Positions 7,922 through 16,610 of a stretch of 64,000 nucleotides of DNA are shown here, in pieces (within the stretch, counting starts at the first letter, position 1; the number at the start of each line of letters is the position of its first letter). The translations under genes were made by a program, and so were the position numbers. Origin of the DNA: CAYLSV01 sp964386435 (lineage in GTDB: Bacteria; Planctomycetota; Phycisphaerae; Tepidisphaerales; Tepidisphaeraceae); NCBI GenBank assembly GCA_964386435.1, contig CAYLSV010000001.1:1-64000 (forward strand), given 5' to 3'. Below the pieces are notes generated by a model. The model had not been told where the DNA came from. It saw only the letters and a list, made by a program, of their open reading frames with translations, and made no database searches.

Positions 7922-10486
7922 ATGAAAAAATCTCTCGCGATTATCGCGGCCCTCGCCGCCCCTTCTCTCGTGTTTGCCAAGGCGGAGCCGACGGCGGATG
8001 GCGTGTTGTTTACGTTTGACGCGCGTGAGATGCAGCCGCGGCCGGTGGGCGTGACGGTGGCCGGCAGCTTCAACGGCTGGAACTCGGCCGCCACGCCGAT
8101 GACCGACCCGGAGAACGACGGCACGTGGACGGCCCTCGTCCCGCTGGGCGACGGCCTCCACCACTACAAGTTCGTCGTCAACGGCGACCAATGGCTCACC
8201 GACCCGACCGACGACGCCGATTTGCGCGTCGGCGACAACTACGGCGGCCAAAACAGCGGCGTCATCGTCGGCCCCGACATCCGCAAGGCCCCGCCGCCGG
8301 AGGCGAACGCGATCAACCTCGAGTTCGTCCGGCACGATCCGCTGACCGACGCTGTGCCGATCGCCGACGGCGAGGTTCGCGTGGTCCTGCGGACCCAGGC
8401 CGGCGATGTCGAGGAGGTTGCCGTCATGGCGTTTGCCGCTGGCGCCCAAGGCGCGTCGGCATCGCGCTTGGACAAGGTCGGCAGCGACGGCGGCTACGAC
8501 GTGTTCGCCGGCCCGCTGTCCGTGATCGATTCGTCGGCCGATGAGGCGGACTACGGGTTTCAGCTCACTGACGGCTCCGAAACGTTGCTGGTGTTTCCCG
8601 ATGCCGCGTTCCCGATGAGCGAGTTGCCGGCGGAACCACCGGCGATGTTCACGATCGCGGTGCCCAAGTTCGACATTCCCGAATGGGCCGCCGATGCCGT
8701 TTGGTATCAGGTGTTCCTCGAGCGGTTCCGCAACGGCGACACCTCCAACGACCCCGGCCGGTTCGCCGAGTACGAGCGGATGGTGCCGTGGAACAGCGAC
8801 TGGTGGGACGTGCTGCCGGGCGAAACGCCGGCCGATGAGACTTCCGACAACTTCTACACCGGCACCGGCGACGTCTGGATGCGGCGTTACGGCGGCGACT
8901 TCCAGGGGTTGCGCGAAAAGCTGCCTTACCTCCGCGAGCTGGGCGTCAACGCGATTTACCTCAACCCGGTATTTGAGGCCGAGTCGATGCACAAGTACGA
9001 CACGGCTGACTTCCGCCACATCGACGACAACTTCGCCGCCGGCGAAGGCGTGGCCGGCGGGAGCTACCCTTACAGTGTGGAAGGCGAGACCGACGATCCG
9101 GCCACCTGGCAATGGTCGCCGAGTGACAAACTGTTCCTCGACTTCTTGCAAGAAGCCCACGGCCAAGGCTTTCGCGTCATCATCGACGGCGTCTTCAACC
9201 ACACCGGCCGGGCCCACCCGTTCTTCCAGGACGTTTTGGAGAAGGGCAAGGACAGCAAGTACGCCGATTGGTTCGAGATTACCGATTGGGGCGATCCGGA
9301 GAATTGGCGGAAAATGGAAGACCCGTACGAGGTCCACGGCAAGCCGGGCGGCATCCGGTGGGTGGCGTGGGACGGGCCCGACGGCCACTTGCCGGTGTTC
9401 AAGAAGGACGCAGAGCTGGGCCTGGCACCCGGGCCGCGGCAGCACATCTTCGACATCACCCGTCGCTGGCTCGACCCCGACGGCGACCCCACCACCCGCG
9501 ACGGCATCGACGGCTGGCGGCTGGACGTCCCCGGCGACATCCCCCACCCGTTCTGGCGGGACTGGCGGAAGGTCGTGAAAGACGCCAACCCCGACGCCTA
9601 CATCACCGGCGAGATCTGGCAGTGGGCCCAGCCGTGGCTCAAAGGCGACCAGTTCGACGCCGTGATGAACTACCAGTGGGCGATGGCGGCGCAAGATTTC
9701 TTCGTCGACCGCGAGACGGCCATCACGCCCAGCGCCTTCGCCGACCGGCTCGACCGGCTGCTCACCGAGTACCCGCGGCCGATCACGTTCGTGCAGCAGA
9801 ATCTGTTCGACTCGCACGACACCGACCGGCTGGTGAGCATGGTCGTCAACCCCGATCGCCCGTACGACGGCGCGAACCGCCCGCAGGACAACGCCGCCAA
9901 CTTCGCCGGCCCGGCTTACAGCGAGCGAGAGCCGAATGCGGACGAGTGGCGGCGGGCGATTCAGGCGGTCGAGGTGCAGCACGCGTTCGTCGGGGCGCCG
10001 ATGACCTACTACGGCAACGAGGCCGGCATGTGGTCGCCGGACGACCCGAGCAACCGCCAGCCGCTGCCGTGGCCGGACCAGGGGCCGTACGACGCCGAGG
10101 GCGTGGGCTTCAATGAGGACGTGTTCGAGGCGTTTCAGCGGGCAATCGGGGCCCGCAACGCCCTGCCGGCCTTGCGGACCGGGGACTACGAGCTGATCGG
10201 CACCGACGACGATCGCGGCCTCATCGGCTTCCGGCGGACGCTGGAGGATCAGACGGTGCTCGTTCTCGTCAACCGCAGCGGTGAGACGGCCGAGGTGACG
10301 CTGGACGTGGAGCCGGGCAGCTACGTCGACTACCTGAACCCGGATCACGTCGAGTACATCATGCGGAGCCGCCGGGCCGACGCCCGGCCGGAGCCGGTGA
10401 AGAGCGGCGAGGCCCACGACGCCGCCGACGGCAAGCTCTCGGTCACGCTGCCGGCCCACGGCACGCTGATCCTGAACCGCGAGTGA
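7922..10486 (+). CDS. Exported GH13 amylase, cyclomaltodextrinase/neopullulanase-like
   Basis: The 854-residue product has a signal peptide (to about residue 20), then a starch-binding beta domain of the CBM48/glycogen-binding type (about 40-116, with A-G-S-F-N-G-W). A second beta domain follows (about 130-245), like the N-domain of GH13_20 enzymes. The GH13 barrel runs from about 258. Region I is D-G-V-F-N-H (422-427), region II is G-W-R-L-D with nucleophile D535, region III is T-G-E-I-W with E564, and region IV is D-S-H-D with D633. The enzyme should cut alpha-1,4 bonds of maltodextrins or cyclodextrins. No PEP-CTERM tail is present, so it is probably periplasmic and acts on products of the larger amylase. 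GGAGG lies seven bases before the ATG. The gene follows the LacI-type gene. Confidence 0.93.
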   Translation: MKKSLAIIAALAAPSLVFAKAEPTADGVLFTFDAREMQPRPVGVTVAGSFNGWNSAATPMTDPENDGTWTALVPLGDGLHHYKFVVNGDQWLTDPTDDADLRVGDNYGGQNSGVIVGPDIRKAPPPEANAINLEFVRHDPLTDAVPIADGEVRVVLRTQAGDVEEVAVMAFAAGAQGASASRLDKVGSDGGYDVFAGPLSVIDSSADEADYGFQLTDGSETLLVFPDAAFPMSELPAEPPAMFTIAVPKFDIPEWAADAVWYQVFLERFRNGDTSNDPGRFAEYERMVPWNSDWWDVLPGETPADETSDNFYTGTGDVWMRRYGGDFQGLREKLPYLRELGVNAIYLNPVFEAESMHKYDTADFRHIDDNFAAGEGVAGGSYPYSVEGETDDPATWQWSPSDKLFLDFLQEAHGQGFRVIIDGVFNHTGRAHPFFQDVLEKGKDSKYADWFEITDWGDPENWRKMEDPYEVHGKPGGIRWVAWDGPDGHLPVFKKDAELGLAPGPRQHIFDITRRWLDPDGDPTTRDGIDGWRLDVPGDIPHPFWRDWRKVVKDANPDAYITGEIWQWAQPWLKGDQFDAVMNYQWAMAAQDFFVDRETAITPSAFADRLDRLLTEYPRPITFVQQNLFDSHDTDRLVSMVVNPDRPYDGANRPQDNAANFAGPAYSEREPNADEWRRAIQAVEVQHAFVGAPMTYYGNEAGMWSPDDPSNRQPLPWPDQGPYDAEGVGFNEDVFEAFQRAIGARNALPALRTGDYELIGTDDDRGLIGFRRTLEDQTVLVLVNRSGETAEVTLDVEPGSYVDYLNPDHVEYIMRSRRADARPEPVKSGEAHDAADGKLSVTLPAHGTLILNRE

Positions 10487-10888
10487 GCCTGCACAAAAAG
10501 CGTGCGATGCCCACCGGCTGCGCACCCGGCCGAAAAAGCGCCGCCCGTTTCAGCAGTCCCCGGCTGCCGGAGCGGGCGGCATCTTTTTGCCGAGAGGAAA
10601 CTTTGGCCGATTCCAGACTTGTGGCGGCGAATGTTCGGAATCCTGAACCTTTTCCTCAAGGTCTGGCACCCGGTTCTCTAAGGGTGGATCGTTCGTGTCA
10701 CAGTGATGCGAACGGGTGGCCGGAGCGGCCACTCGGTAATCATGGAGCGCGGTTGGTTCCCATGAGCCGTCGCCGTTGCAGTCGCCCCTCGGGGCGGCTC
10801 AATGGTGGCGGCTCGTGGTCTTTGGTGCGCGGGCACTTCCCGAATGTGCGGGCCTCAGCGGCGTCGACTTCAGGCATAAGCTGCCGGT
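10487..10888. other. Intergenic region after the amylase
   Basis: About 400 bp with a strong hairpin near its start (10533-10588) and no gene that I can support. A 16-codon frame (10631-10681) and a small palindrome, GTGGCC-GGAGC-GGCCAC, near 10717-10733 are present, but neither has supporting evidence. No tRNA-like fold or known RNA motif was recognised. Confidence 0.4.
10533..10588. terminator. Bidirectional intrinsic terminator after the amylase gene
   Basis: GCCGCCCG (10540-10547) pairs with CGGGCGGC (10573-10580). The hairpin is flanked by AAAAAGC on the left and ATCTTTTTG on the right, so both strands have a T-run after the stem. It lies about 50 bp after the amylase stop. Confidence 0.65.
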
Positions 10889-11644
10889 GTGACCGTCGCC
10901 CGATTCCACTGGCACAGCGAGATCGTCGGGCAGCCGATGCGGTTCGTCGCGATCCTGCCCGACTCGCCGCCACCGTGGCCCATGCTTTACCTGCTGCATG
11001 GCATGTTCGGCGACAGCGAGGACTGGCTGACCAAGGGCGGGCTGCTGGGGGCAATGGAGGGGTGGCCGTTGGCGGTGGTGTGTCCGGACGGGTTCAACGG
11101 TTGGTACACCGATCACGACGAGGGGCCGGCGTTTTTCCGGCACTTCGCCCACGAGCTGCCGGCGTTTGTGGAGCGTGTGCTGCCGGTGCGGACCGATCGC
11201 GGCGGCCGGTGCGTCGGCGGGTTGTCGATGGGCGGTTACGGGGCGTTGCGGCTGGCGTTGGGGGAGCCGGAGCGGTTCGTCAGCGCCCACAGCCACAGCG
11301 GCGGCCTGATGCACGGCTCGCGGCGGACCATGCCGCACACGTCGCTGGACGAGGGGGCGTTCCGCCGAATCTTTGGCGATGATCCGTGCGGCTCGCCACA
11401 CGATTTGCAGCAACTCGCCGCCAACCTCGCCGACCAGCGGCCGGCAATTCACATTGACTGCGGCACCGACGACTTTTTGTACAAGGACAATCTCGTCGCC
11501 GTCGCAGGGTTTCGAGATCGTGGGTTGGCCCCTGAATTCATGGAGCATCCGGGGGCTCACGACTGGCCGTACTGGACCAAGCATCTGCCGGCGGCGCTGG
11601 CGTTTCACGGCAAAGCGCTAGGCATCGGGCGGGAGGCGACGTGA
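10889..11644 (+). CDS. Putative esterase (PF00756-like alpha/beta hydrolase)
   Basis: The 251-residue product has no signal peptide. The nucleophile elbow is G-L-S-M-G-G-Y-G (Ser near 112). An Asp in G-T-D-D-F-L-Y and a His in G-A-H-D-W complete a catalytic triad in the order Ser-Asp-His. The H-G-M-F-G-D segment near the start is the oxyanion-hole region. This is the esterase D/tributyrin-esterase-like group; the substrate cannot be told. Translation probably starts at GTG 10889. The stop overlaps the next GTG start by four bases (GTGA), so the four genes 10889-14089 look like one coupled operon. Confidence 0.85.
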   Translation: MTVARFHWHSEIVGQPMRFVAILPDSPPPWPMLYLLHGMFGDSEDWLTKGGLLGAMEGWPLAVVCPDGFNGWYTDHDEGPAFFRHFAHELPAFVERVLPVRTDRGGRCVGGLSMGGYGALRLALGEPERFVSAHSHSGGLMHGSRRTMPHTSLDEGAFRRIFGDDPCGSPHDLQQLAANLADQRPAIHIDCGTDDFLYKDNLVAVAGFRDRGLAPEFMEHPGAHDWPYWTKHLPAALAFHGKALGIGREAT

Positions 11645-12513
11645 CGGACGAGCCGACGACGAAGAAGCGGCTGGCGTGGCCGTGGCGGCTGGCGCGGTTG
11701 GTGGTGTTGGCCTACGTGGGGTTGTGCGTCTTTGGATTTGCCGTGCAGAACTGGATGATCTTCCCCGGCCGCGTGACCCAGGGCACCGACGAGGCGGCGG
11801 CCCTTCGGCGCATCGACGGCGACCAACTGCTAAGGCTCGGGGAGCGGCGGGACATCGTCCTCTACGTCGGCCCGATCGAGCCGGGGCGGCCGACGGTGCT
11901 GATGTTCCACGGCAACGGTGACTGCCTCAGCCGCTTTCAGCCGTGGGCGCTGGACGTGGCGAGTCGTGGCGTGAACGTGGCGGTGCTGGAGTATCCGGGT
12001 TACGGCCTCAGCGGCGGCAAGCCGTCGGAGGCGAGCATCAACGCCGCCGCCCTGCTGGCGTTCGATGCGTTGGCGGCGCAGCCGGGTGTCGACGCGGATC
12101 GGGTCGCCGTGCTAGGCGTGAGTCTCGGCGGCGGGCCGGCGGTGGAATTGACGACGCGGCGGCCGGTGGCGGGGCTGGCGACCATGAGCACGTTCACCTC
12201 GCTGCAGGCGATGGGCCGGCGGGTGCTGCCGTTTTTGCCGATCCGGCTGATCCTGCGGCACCGGTTCGCCAACGTCGACAAGCTGCCGGGCATCACGGTG
12301 CCGACATTCATCACCCACGGCACCGAAGACTCGATCATCCCGTTCGAGATGGCCGGCGAACTGCGTGACGCCGCCGGCGGCGAGGTGACGTGGCGGCCGG
12401 TGGACAAGGCGGATCACAACGACCTGTTCCAGATCGGCGGCGAGGCGTTGCTGTCGGACCTGATCGGGTGGTTGAACGCCCTGCCGCCGGTGGCCGTAGA
12501 ATCGTCGCCATGA
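11641..12513 (+). CDS. Membrane-anchored alpha/beta hydrolase
   Basis: The 290-residue product has one N-terminal membrane helix (about residues 18-36) followed by an alpha/beta-hydrolase domain. The F-H-G-N-G motif (oxyanion hole), the elbow G-V-S-L-G-G-G, a T-H-G-T-E-D-S-I-I-P-F segment holding the acidic residue, and a late His in K-A-D-H-N-D-L-F are all visible. The layout resembles Bem46/YqkD-like serine hydrolases fixed to the membrane. The substrate is unknown. It begins with GTG inside the end of the esterase gene and ends in an ATGA overlap with the next gene. Confidence 0.85.
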   Translation: MTDEPTTKKRLAWPWRLARLVVLAYVGLCVFGFAVQNWMIFPGRVTQGTDEAAALRRIDGDQLLRLGERRDIVLYVGPIEPGRPTVLMFHGNGDCLSRFQPWALDVASRGVNVAVLEYPGYGLSGGKPSEASINAAALLAFDALAAQPGVDADRVAVLGVSLGGGPAVELTTRRPVAGLATMSTFTSLQAMGRRVLPFLPIRLILRHRFANVDKLPGITVPTFITHGTEDSIIPFEMAGELRDAAGGEVTWRPVDKADHNDLFQIGGEALLSDLIGWLNALPPVAVESSP

Positions 12514-13034
12514 TCCGATCCGACTTTCGCCGACGTGGTGGCGTGAACCCGCGGGTGCTGCTGTTCCTCGCCATCGTCCTGCTGCCGGTGCTGGGCGTGG
12601 GGTACATTGCCGTCAGCGGCGCCATGTCCGGCGGCGTGCGAGAATTGCCGGACGGCACGGTGTTCGTCGATCTGAAGCGCATGAGCGACTTCGACTTCCA
12701 CCCGGCCGTCGGCACAATCGAGGACGTGCCCGAGCAGTGGCGGCAGCTCGACGGCGAGCGGGTCGTGCTCGAGGGGCAGATGTGGGAACCGTCGCGGGTC
12801 GACGGCGGCGTGAAGGATTTCGAGCTGGTCTACAGCATCGACGACTGCTGCTTCAGCGGCGAGCCGAAGATCCAGCACTTCGTCCAAGCCAGCGTCAACG
12901 ACGGCAACGAGGTGCGGTACCACGGCGATGACTACGTCCGCGTGGTCGGCACGCTGAAGGTCGACGTGACGCGGGAGAACGGCCGGGTCAACGGCGTGTA
13001 TCACCTGGCAGTCGACGACGTGGAGCCGCTGTGA
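12510..13034 (+). CDS. Membrane-anchored protein of unknown function, DUF3299-like
   Basis: The 174-residue product has an N-terminal membrane helix (about 15-35) and a small beta-rich outer domain. The pattern of a strand with V-V-L-E-G-Q-M-W-E-P, then D-D-C-C-F-S-G, recalls DUF3299-type proteins, in which an OB-like domain carries a C-C or C-x-x-C segment. That match is from memory and uncertain. Its ATG overlaps the stop of the hydrolase gene, and its stop overlaps the start of nagZ, so it is translated with them. Function is unknown. Confidence 0.65.
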   Translation: MIRSDFRRRGGVNPRVLLFLAIVLLPVLGVGYIAVSGAMSGGVRELPDGTVFVDLKRMSDFDFHPAVGTIEDVPEQWRQLDGERVVLEGQMWEPSRVDGGVKDFELVYSIDDCCFSGEPKIQHFVQASVNDGNEVRYHGDDYVRVVGTLKVDVTRENGRVNGVYHLAVDDVEPL

Positions 13035-14089
13035 GCCTGGGGCAAGCCGAGCGGCGGCGGCTGGCGGCGCGGATGGTGTGTGCCGGGTTCGAGCGCACGA
13101 CGCCGACGCCGTTCATCGAGCAGTTGATCGACGACGGCCTCGGAGCGGTGGTGCTGTTCGGGCGAAACGTCCAGACGCCGCGGCAGGTACTGGAGTTGAA
13201 CGCGGCATTGAAGGCATGGGCCGGTCGGCCGTTGCTGTGCTGCGTCGATCAGGAAGGCGGCCGCGTGGCCCGGTGCCGCGAAGGCTTCAGCAACCTGCCC
13301 TCGGCACGCGACATGGGGGCGGCAGGACCAATGCGTTGTCGAGAAGTCGGCGAACTCACCGGACGAGAACTGCGGGCGGTCGGGTTCGATCTCAACTTTG
13401 CCCCCGTGCTGGACGTCGACACGAACCCGGCCAACCCGGTCATCGCCGACCGCAGCTTCGGCCGCGATTCGGCGACGGTGGCGGCCTGCGCCGCCGCCTA
13501 CATCGACGGTTTGCAGCAACACGTTGCCGGCTGCGGCAAGCACTTCCCCGGCCACGGCGACACGCACCAGGACAGCCACCACGATTTGCCCACGCTGACC
13601 CACGACCTCGCCCGGCTCCGCGAGGTCGAGCTGCCGCCCTTCGCCGCCGCCGCCCGGGCCGGTTTGGCGGCGATGATGTCGGCCCACATCGTGTTCCCCG
13701 CCCTCGACGACCGCCCCGCAACGATGAGCCGCCGGGTGCTCGATTTGCTGCGGCAGGACCTGAACTTCACCGGCCCGATTATCAGCGACGACTTGCTGAT
13801 GAAGGCTGTCCACGGCCGCTACGCGTGGCCGGAGATCATCGTGGGTGCCGCCACCGCCGGCTGCGACCTGCTGTGCATCGGCCACACGGAAGAGGCTCCC
13901 CGCGAGGCGATCGACGTGCTGGCGAGCGAGCTACCCGACGGCCGTCTCATCGACGCCAACGAGCGGCTGGACAAGCTGTGCCAAAGCTTCGCCCGCCCCG
14001 CCGACGCGGCAGCAGACCTTAGCTGCCTGGGATCCGCCGGCGGCGACAGCGCACGTGCGGCGGACCCCACCGAAACGTGGCGTCGCTGA
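13031..14089 (+). CDS. nagZ: Beta-N-acetylhexosaminidase (GH3), NagZ-like
   Basis: The 352-residue product shows the GH3 NagZ pattern: D-Q-E-G-G-R-V (about 76-82), a N-F-A-P-V-L-D-V-D block, K-H-F-P-G-H-G-D-T-x-x-D-S-H (about 174-187, with the His-Asp pair used by NagZ), and S-D-D-L-L-M with the catalytic Asp near 255. It should release GlcNAc from 1,6-anhydro-muropeptides during wall recycling in the cytoplasm. The start is GTG, overlapping the previous stop. The last 30 or so residues run past the usual NagZ end and are Ala-rich. The gene ends 15 bp from the convergent infC end. Confidence 0.9.
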   Translation: MSLGQAERRRLAARMVCAGFERTTPTPFIEQLIDDGLGAVVLFGRNVQTPRQVLELNAALKAWAGRPLLCCVDQEGGRVARCREGFSNLPSARDMGAAGPMRCREVGELTGRELRAVGFDLNFAPVLDVDTNPANPVIADRSFGRDSATVAACAAAYIDGLQQHVAGCGKHFPGHGDTHQDSHHDLPTLTHDLARLREVELPPFAAAARAGLAAMMSAHIVFPALDDRPATMSRRVLDLLRQDLNFTGPIISDDLLMKAVHGRYAWPEIIVGAATAGCDLLCIGHTEEAPREAIDVLASELPDGRLIDANERLDKLCQSFARPADAAADLSCLGSAGGDSARAADPTETWRR

Positions 14090-14093
14090 ACTT

Positions 14094-14117
14094 GGCAAGC
14101 GTGCTCAAGCGCTTGCC
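14094..14117. terminator. Hairpin between convergent nagZ and infC
   Basis: GGCAAGCG (14094-14101) pairs perfectly with CGCTTGCC (14110-14117). It spans the 15-bp gap and the infC stop codon. No T-run follows, so its action as a terminator is only possible. Confidence 0.4.
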
Positions 14118-14842
14118 GCTTCGGGTTCCGGCTCGGCGGGTTTGTCCTCGGCGGGCTTGATACTGACCAGGCCGCCGGTGCGTGGAGGGAGCTTGAACTT
14201 GGCCGGCCGCTTGGGCGCGTCGGCGGGTTCGGCGGCGGCCTCGGCGGCCTTCTTCTCGGCGGCTTCCTCGGCGGCGTAATCGGGCTTGGGCGGCTTGGCG
14301 TCCTTCTTCTCCGGCGAGAGCACCATGCCCATCCGCCGGCCCTGCATGCGCAAATCCTGCTCGACCTTGCTCATGTCGGCCAGCTGCGTCTTGACCTTCA
14401 TCAGCAGCTCGCGGCCCAACTCCTGGTGAGCCATCTCGCGGCCGCGGAACTGCAGGGTGAACTGGACCTTGTGGCCCTCATCAAGGAAGCTTTTGGCCCG
14501 GTTGACCTTGATACCCAGGTCGTGGTCGCCGATGCGGACGGTCTTGAACTTGACCTCCTTGAGCTGGCTTTGCTTGCTCTTGGACTTGTCTTCCTTCTTC
14601 TGCTGCTGGTAGCGCCACTTGCCGTAATCGAGAATCCGGCACACCGGCGGCCGGGCCGTGGGGGCGACCTCCACGAGGTCCAAACCGGCCTCGCGGGCCA
14701 ACCGCTGGGCGTCCTGGGTCGCGATGACGCCCAGCTGGTTCTCGTCTTGGTCGATCACGCGGATCGGCGAGATGCGGATCTGGTGGTTGATGCGGTAGGT
14801 CGGGCCGCGATCGCGGGCGGTGTAGCGCTTGGGTCTGGGCAT
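14105..14842 (-). CDS. infC: Translation initiation factor IF-3
   Basis: The product is about 245 residues. The N-domain begins with Y-R-I-N-H-Q-I-R and contains D-Q-D-E-N-Q-L-G-V. Then come L-D-L-V-E-V-A-P-T-A-R-P-P-V-C-R-I-L-D-Y-G-K, a Lys-rich linker, and the C-domain with K-V-Q-F-T-L-Q-F-R-G-R-E-M. These are the family signatures; IF-3 binds the 30S subunit and checks start codons. A C-terminal tail of about 70 residues rich in Ala, Lys, Pro and Glu exceeds the usual 170-180-residue length. ATG 14842 was chosen over a TTG two codons earlier. The usual partners rpmI and rplT are not next to it. Confidence 0.96.
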   Translation of the reverse strand: MPRPKRYTARDRGPTYRINHQIRISPIRVIDQDENQLGVIATQDAQRLAREAGLDLVEVAPTARPPVCRILDYGKWRYQQQKKEDKSKSKQSQLKEVKFKTVRIGDHDLGIKVNRAKSFLDEGHKVQFTLQFRGREMAHQELGRELLMKVKTQLADMSKVEQDLRMQGRRMGMVLSPEKKDAKPPKPDYAAEEAAEKKAAEAAAEPADAPKRPAKFKLPPRTGGLVSIKPAEDKPAEPEPEAASA

Positions 14843-15022
14843 GGGCAAAAACTCGGGTCGCGGCCGGTTCCTTCGGCCGCTCGGAATCCATCATCAAATG
14901 CAGTCGGACAACTCAGCCAACGGACAACCCGCCGGCACCAACGGCACGAGTGTAGCAACTTCCGCGCCGGTGCGTGGCACATTTGGAAAGGTCATGCTCG
15001 CAACGCAGCAGCCGCGACCGGA

Positions 15023-15295
15023 TCAAGCTGCGACCTCCGCGCTCGGGGGGTGCTCCCCCTCTGATCCGCTCACATCCTGCTCGCTCGTCGTCAGAACCAG
15101 TTGACTCATCAGGACGAGATCGAGAATGAACTTTCGGTCACTTCGCTCGTCGTAAACGTGGACCGTACGGCTCGGTTTCGGGTACCAGATGAAGTCGGGG
15201 TGGGTGATTCGGAACGTCTCACCGTCCGCCATCTTGATCAGAAACGGCTTGAACGGCTTCTGCGCGATCGCACCCTGAAGTTCCTGTACGGTCAT
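15023..15295 (-). CDS. Small conserved hypothetical protein
   Basis: The 90-residue product contains P-F-K-P-F-L-I-K-M-A-D-G-E-T-F and H-P-D-F-I-W. This resembles a set of small planctomycete proteins of unknown function with a P-F-x-P-F ... H-P-[DE]-F pattern. No signal or membrane segment is visible. The C-terminal 20 residues are polar and may not be conserved. It lies alone between infC and the aminotransferase, 55 bp from the latter. Confidence 0.7.
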   Translation of the reverse strand: MTVQELQGAIAQKPFKPFLIKMADGETFRITHPDFIWYPKPSRTVHVYDERSDRKFILDLVLMSQLVLTTSEQDVSGSEGEHPPSAEVAA

Positions 15296-15350
15296 GCCGG
15301 CAGTTTAACAACGAGCATCTCGCTGTGACAATGTCGATTTCCAAGTGTCG

Positions 15351-16610
15351 CTACTTGTTCAGCGCCCGGTCGAGGTTCCGCATCGCCTGGCGCAGGCGTT
15401 GTTCGTTTTCCACGAGGGCGATGCGGACGTAGGTTTCGCCGCCCTCGCCGAAGGCGCCGCCGGGGGCGAGGGCGACCTCGGCGTCTGCAATCATGTCGAT
15501 GCAGAAGTCGATGGTGCCGCGGCCGGCGAGGTGCTGGTCGCTGACCTGTGCCCAAACGAACATACCGGCGCGGGGCGTCTCGAACTGCCAGCCGAGCTTT
15601 GTCAGGCCGCGGCAAACCTCGTCGCGACGCTTTTGGTAAATTGCCGCCATCTCGCCGGGCGTGTGGGCGGCCTCCCGCATGGCGATGACGCTGGCGATCT
15701 GGACGGGCTGGAAGTTGCCGTAGTCGTAGTAGCCCTTGATGGTGGCCAGGGCCTTGACCATGTCGCGGTTGCCGCAGCAGAAGCCGACGCGCCAGCCGGC
15801 CATGTTGAAGCTTTTGCTCATCGTGGTGAACTCCACGCCCACGTCCTTCGCCCCCGGCACACTGAGCAGCGACGGCGGTTTGTAGCCGTCGAAGCCGATG
15901 TCGCCGTAGGCGAAGTCGCTGATGAGCAGCACCCCGTGCCGCCGGCACAACGCCACCGCCTGCTCCCAAAACGCCGGCTCCACCGTCGCGGCCGTCGGGT
16001 TGTGCGGGAAGCAGAGCGTGAGCAGCTTCGGCGTCGGGTAGACCTCGCCCAGCATCCGCTCGATACGGGCCAAAAAGTCCTCGCCCACGCCGATCGGCAC
16101 CGTCAGCACGTTCGCCCCGGCCATCGCCACGGCGTAGACGTGGATCGGGAACGCCGGCCCCGGCACGACCACCGTGTCGCCGGGCCCCAAGAGCGCCAGG
16201 CAGAGGTGGCTGAAGCCCTCCTTGCTGCCGATGGTGACGATGATTTCCTCCTCCGGATCGAGGCGAACGTTGTGCAGCTTCTCGTACCGCTTGGCCACCT
16301 CCCGCCGCAAACCGGCGATGCCCGCGGCGTGGCTGTAGCGGTGATTGCGGGCGTCCTCGCTGGCCTGCTGCAGCTTCTCGACGACGGCCTTCGGCGTTGG
16401 ATCGGTCGGGTTGCCCATGCCGAGGTCGATGATGTCGTCGCCGGCCACCCGCCGCTCGTACTTGATCTTGTTCAGCCGGCCGAACAAGTACGGCGGCAGC
16501 CGCTGCAGCCGGGGGGCGACGCTCACCGCAAAATCCTCCGGCAACGGCGGCCCCATCCGCGTCGGCTCGATCGCCTCGTCGTGCTCGGGCAAATCGCTCG
16601 CCTCACTCAT
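15351..16610 (-). CDS. PLP-dependent class I/II aminotransferase
   Basis: The 419-residue product has the fold-type I signatures: F-P-H-N-P-T-A, D-F-A-Y-G-D-I (PLP-binding Asp and Tyr), and T-M-S-K-S-F-N-M-A-G-W-R-V-G-F, whose Lys forms the Schiff base. The S-K-S-[FY]-N-M-[AP]-G-W-R pattern is shared by AlaC/DapC/LL-diaminopimelate-type enzymes. It may act in alanine, methionine or lysine metabolism, but the exact substrate cannot be read from sequence. Its start overlaps the stop of the parvulin gene by eight bases, so the two are probably co-transcribed from upstream. Confidence 0.9.
   Translation of the reverse strand: MSEASDLPEHDEAIEPTRMGPPLPEDFAVSVAPRLQRLPPYLFGRLNKIKYERRVAGDDIIDLGMGNPTDPTPKAVVEKLQQASEDARNHRYSHAAGIAGLRREVAKRYEKLHNVRLDPEEEIIVTIGSKEGFSHLCLALLGPGDTVVVPGPAFPIHVYAVAMAGANVLTVPIGVGEDFLARIERMLGEVYPTPKLLTLCFPHNPTAATVEPAFWEQAVALCRRHGVLLISDFAYGDIGFDGYKPPSLLSVPGAKDVGVEFTTMSKSFNMAGWRVGFCCGNRDMVKALATIKGYYDYGNFQPVQIASVIAMREAAHTPGEMAAIYQKRRDEVCRGLTKLGWQFETPRAGMFVWAQVSDQHLAGRGTIDFCIDMIADAEVALAPGGAFGEGGETYVRIALVENEQRLRQAMRNLDRALNK

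Noticed and set aside
7898..10525. Long open frame on the minus strand opposite the second amylase
   Set aside because: The plus-strand product is a complete GH13 enzyme; the antisense product is Arg/Val/Gly-rich with no domain. High GC removes stop codons and creates such frames throughout the window.
10631..10681. 16-codon frame as a possible leader peptide
   Set aside because: It has no ribosome binding site or link to an attenuator, and the downstream esterase gives no reason for one.
10660..10800. Possible structured RNA or tRNA in the intergenic region
   Set aside because: I looked for tRNA arms and for SRP RNA, tmRNA and RNase P core motifs and found none; a covariance-model search would be needed.
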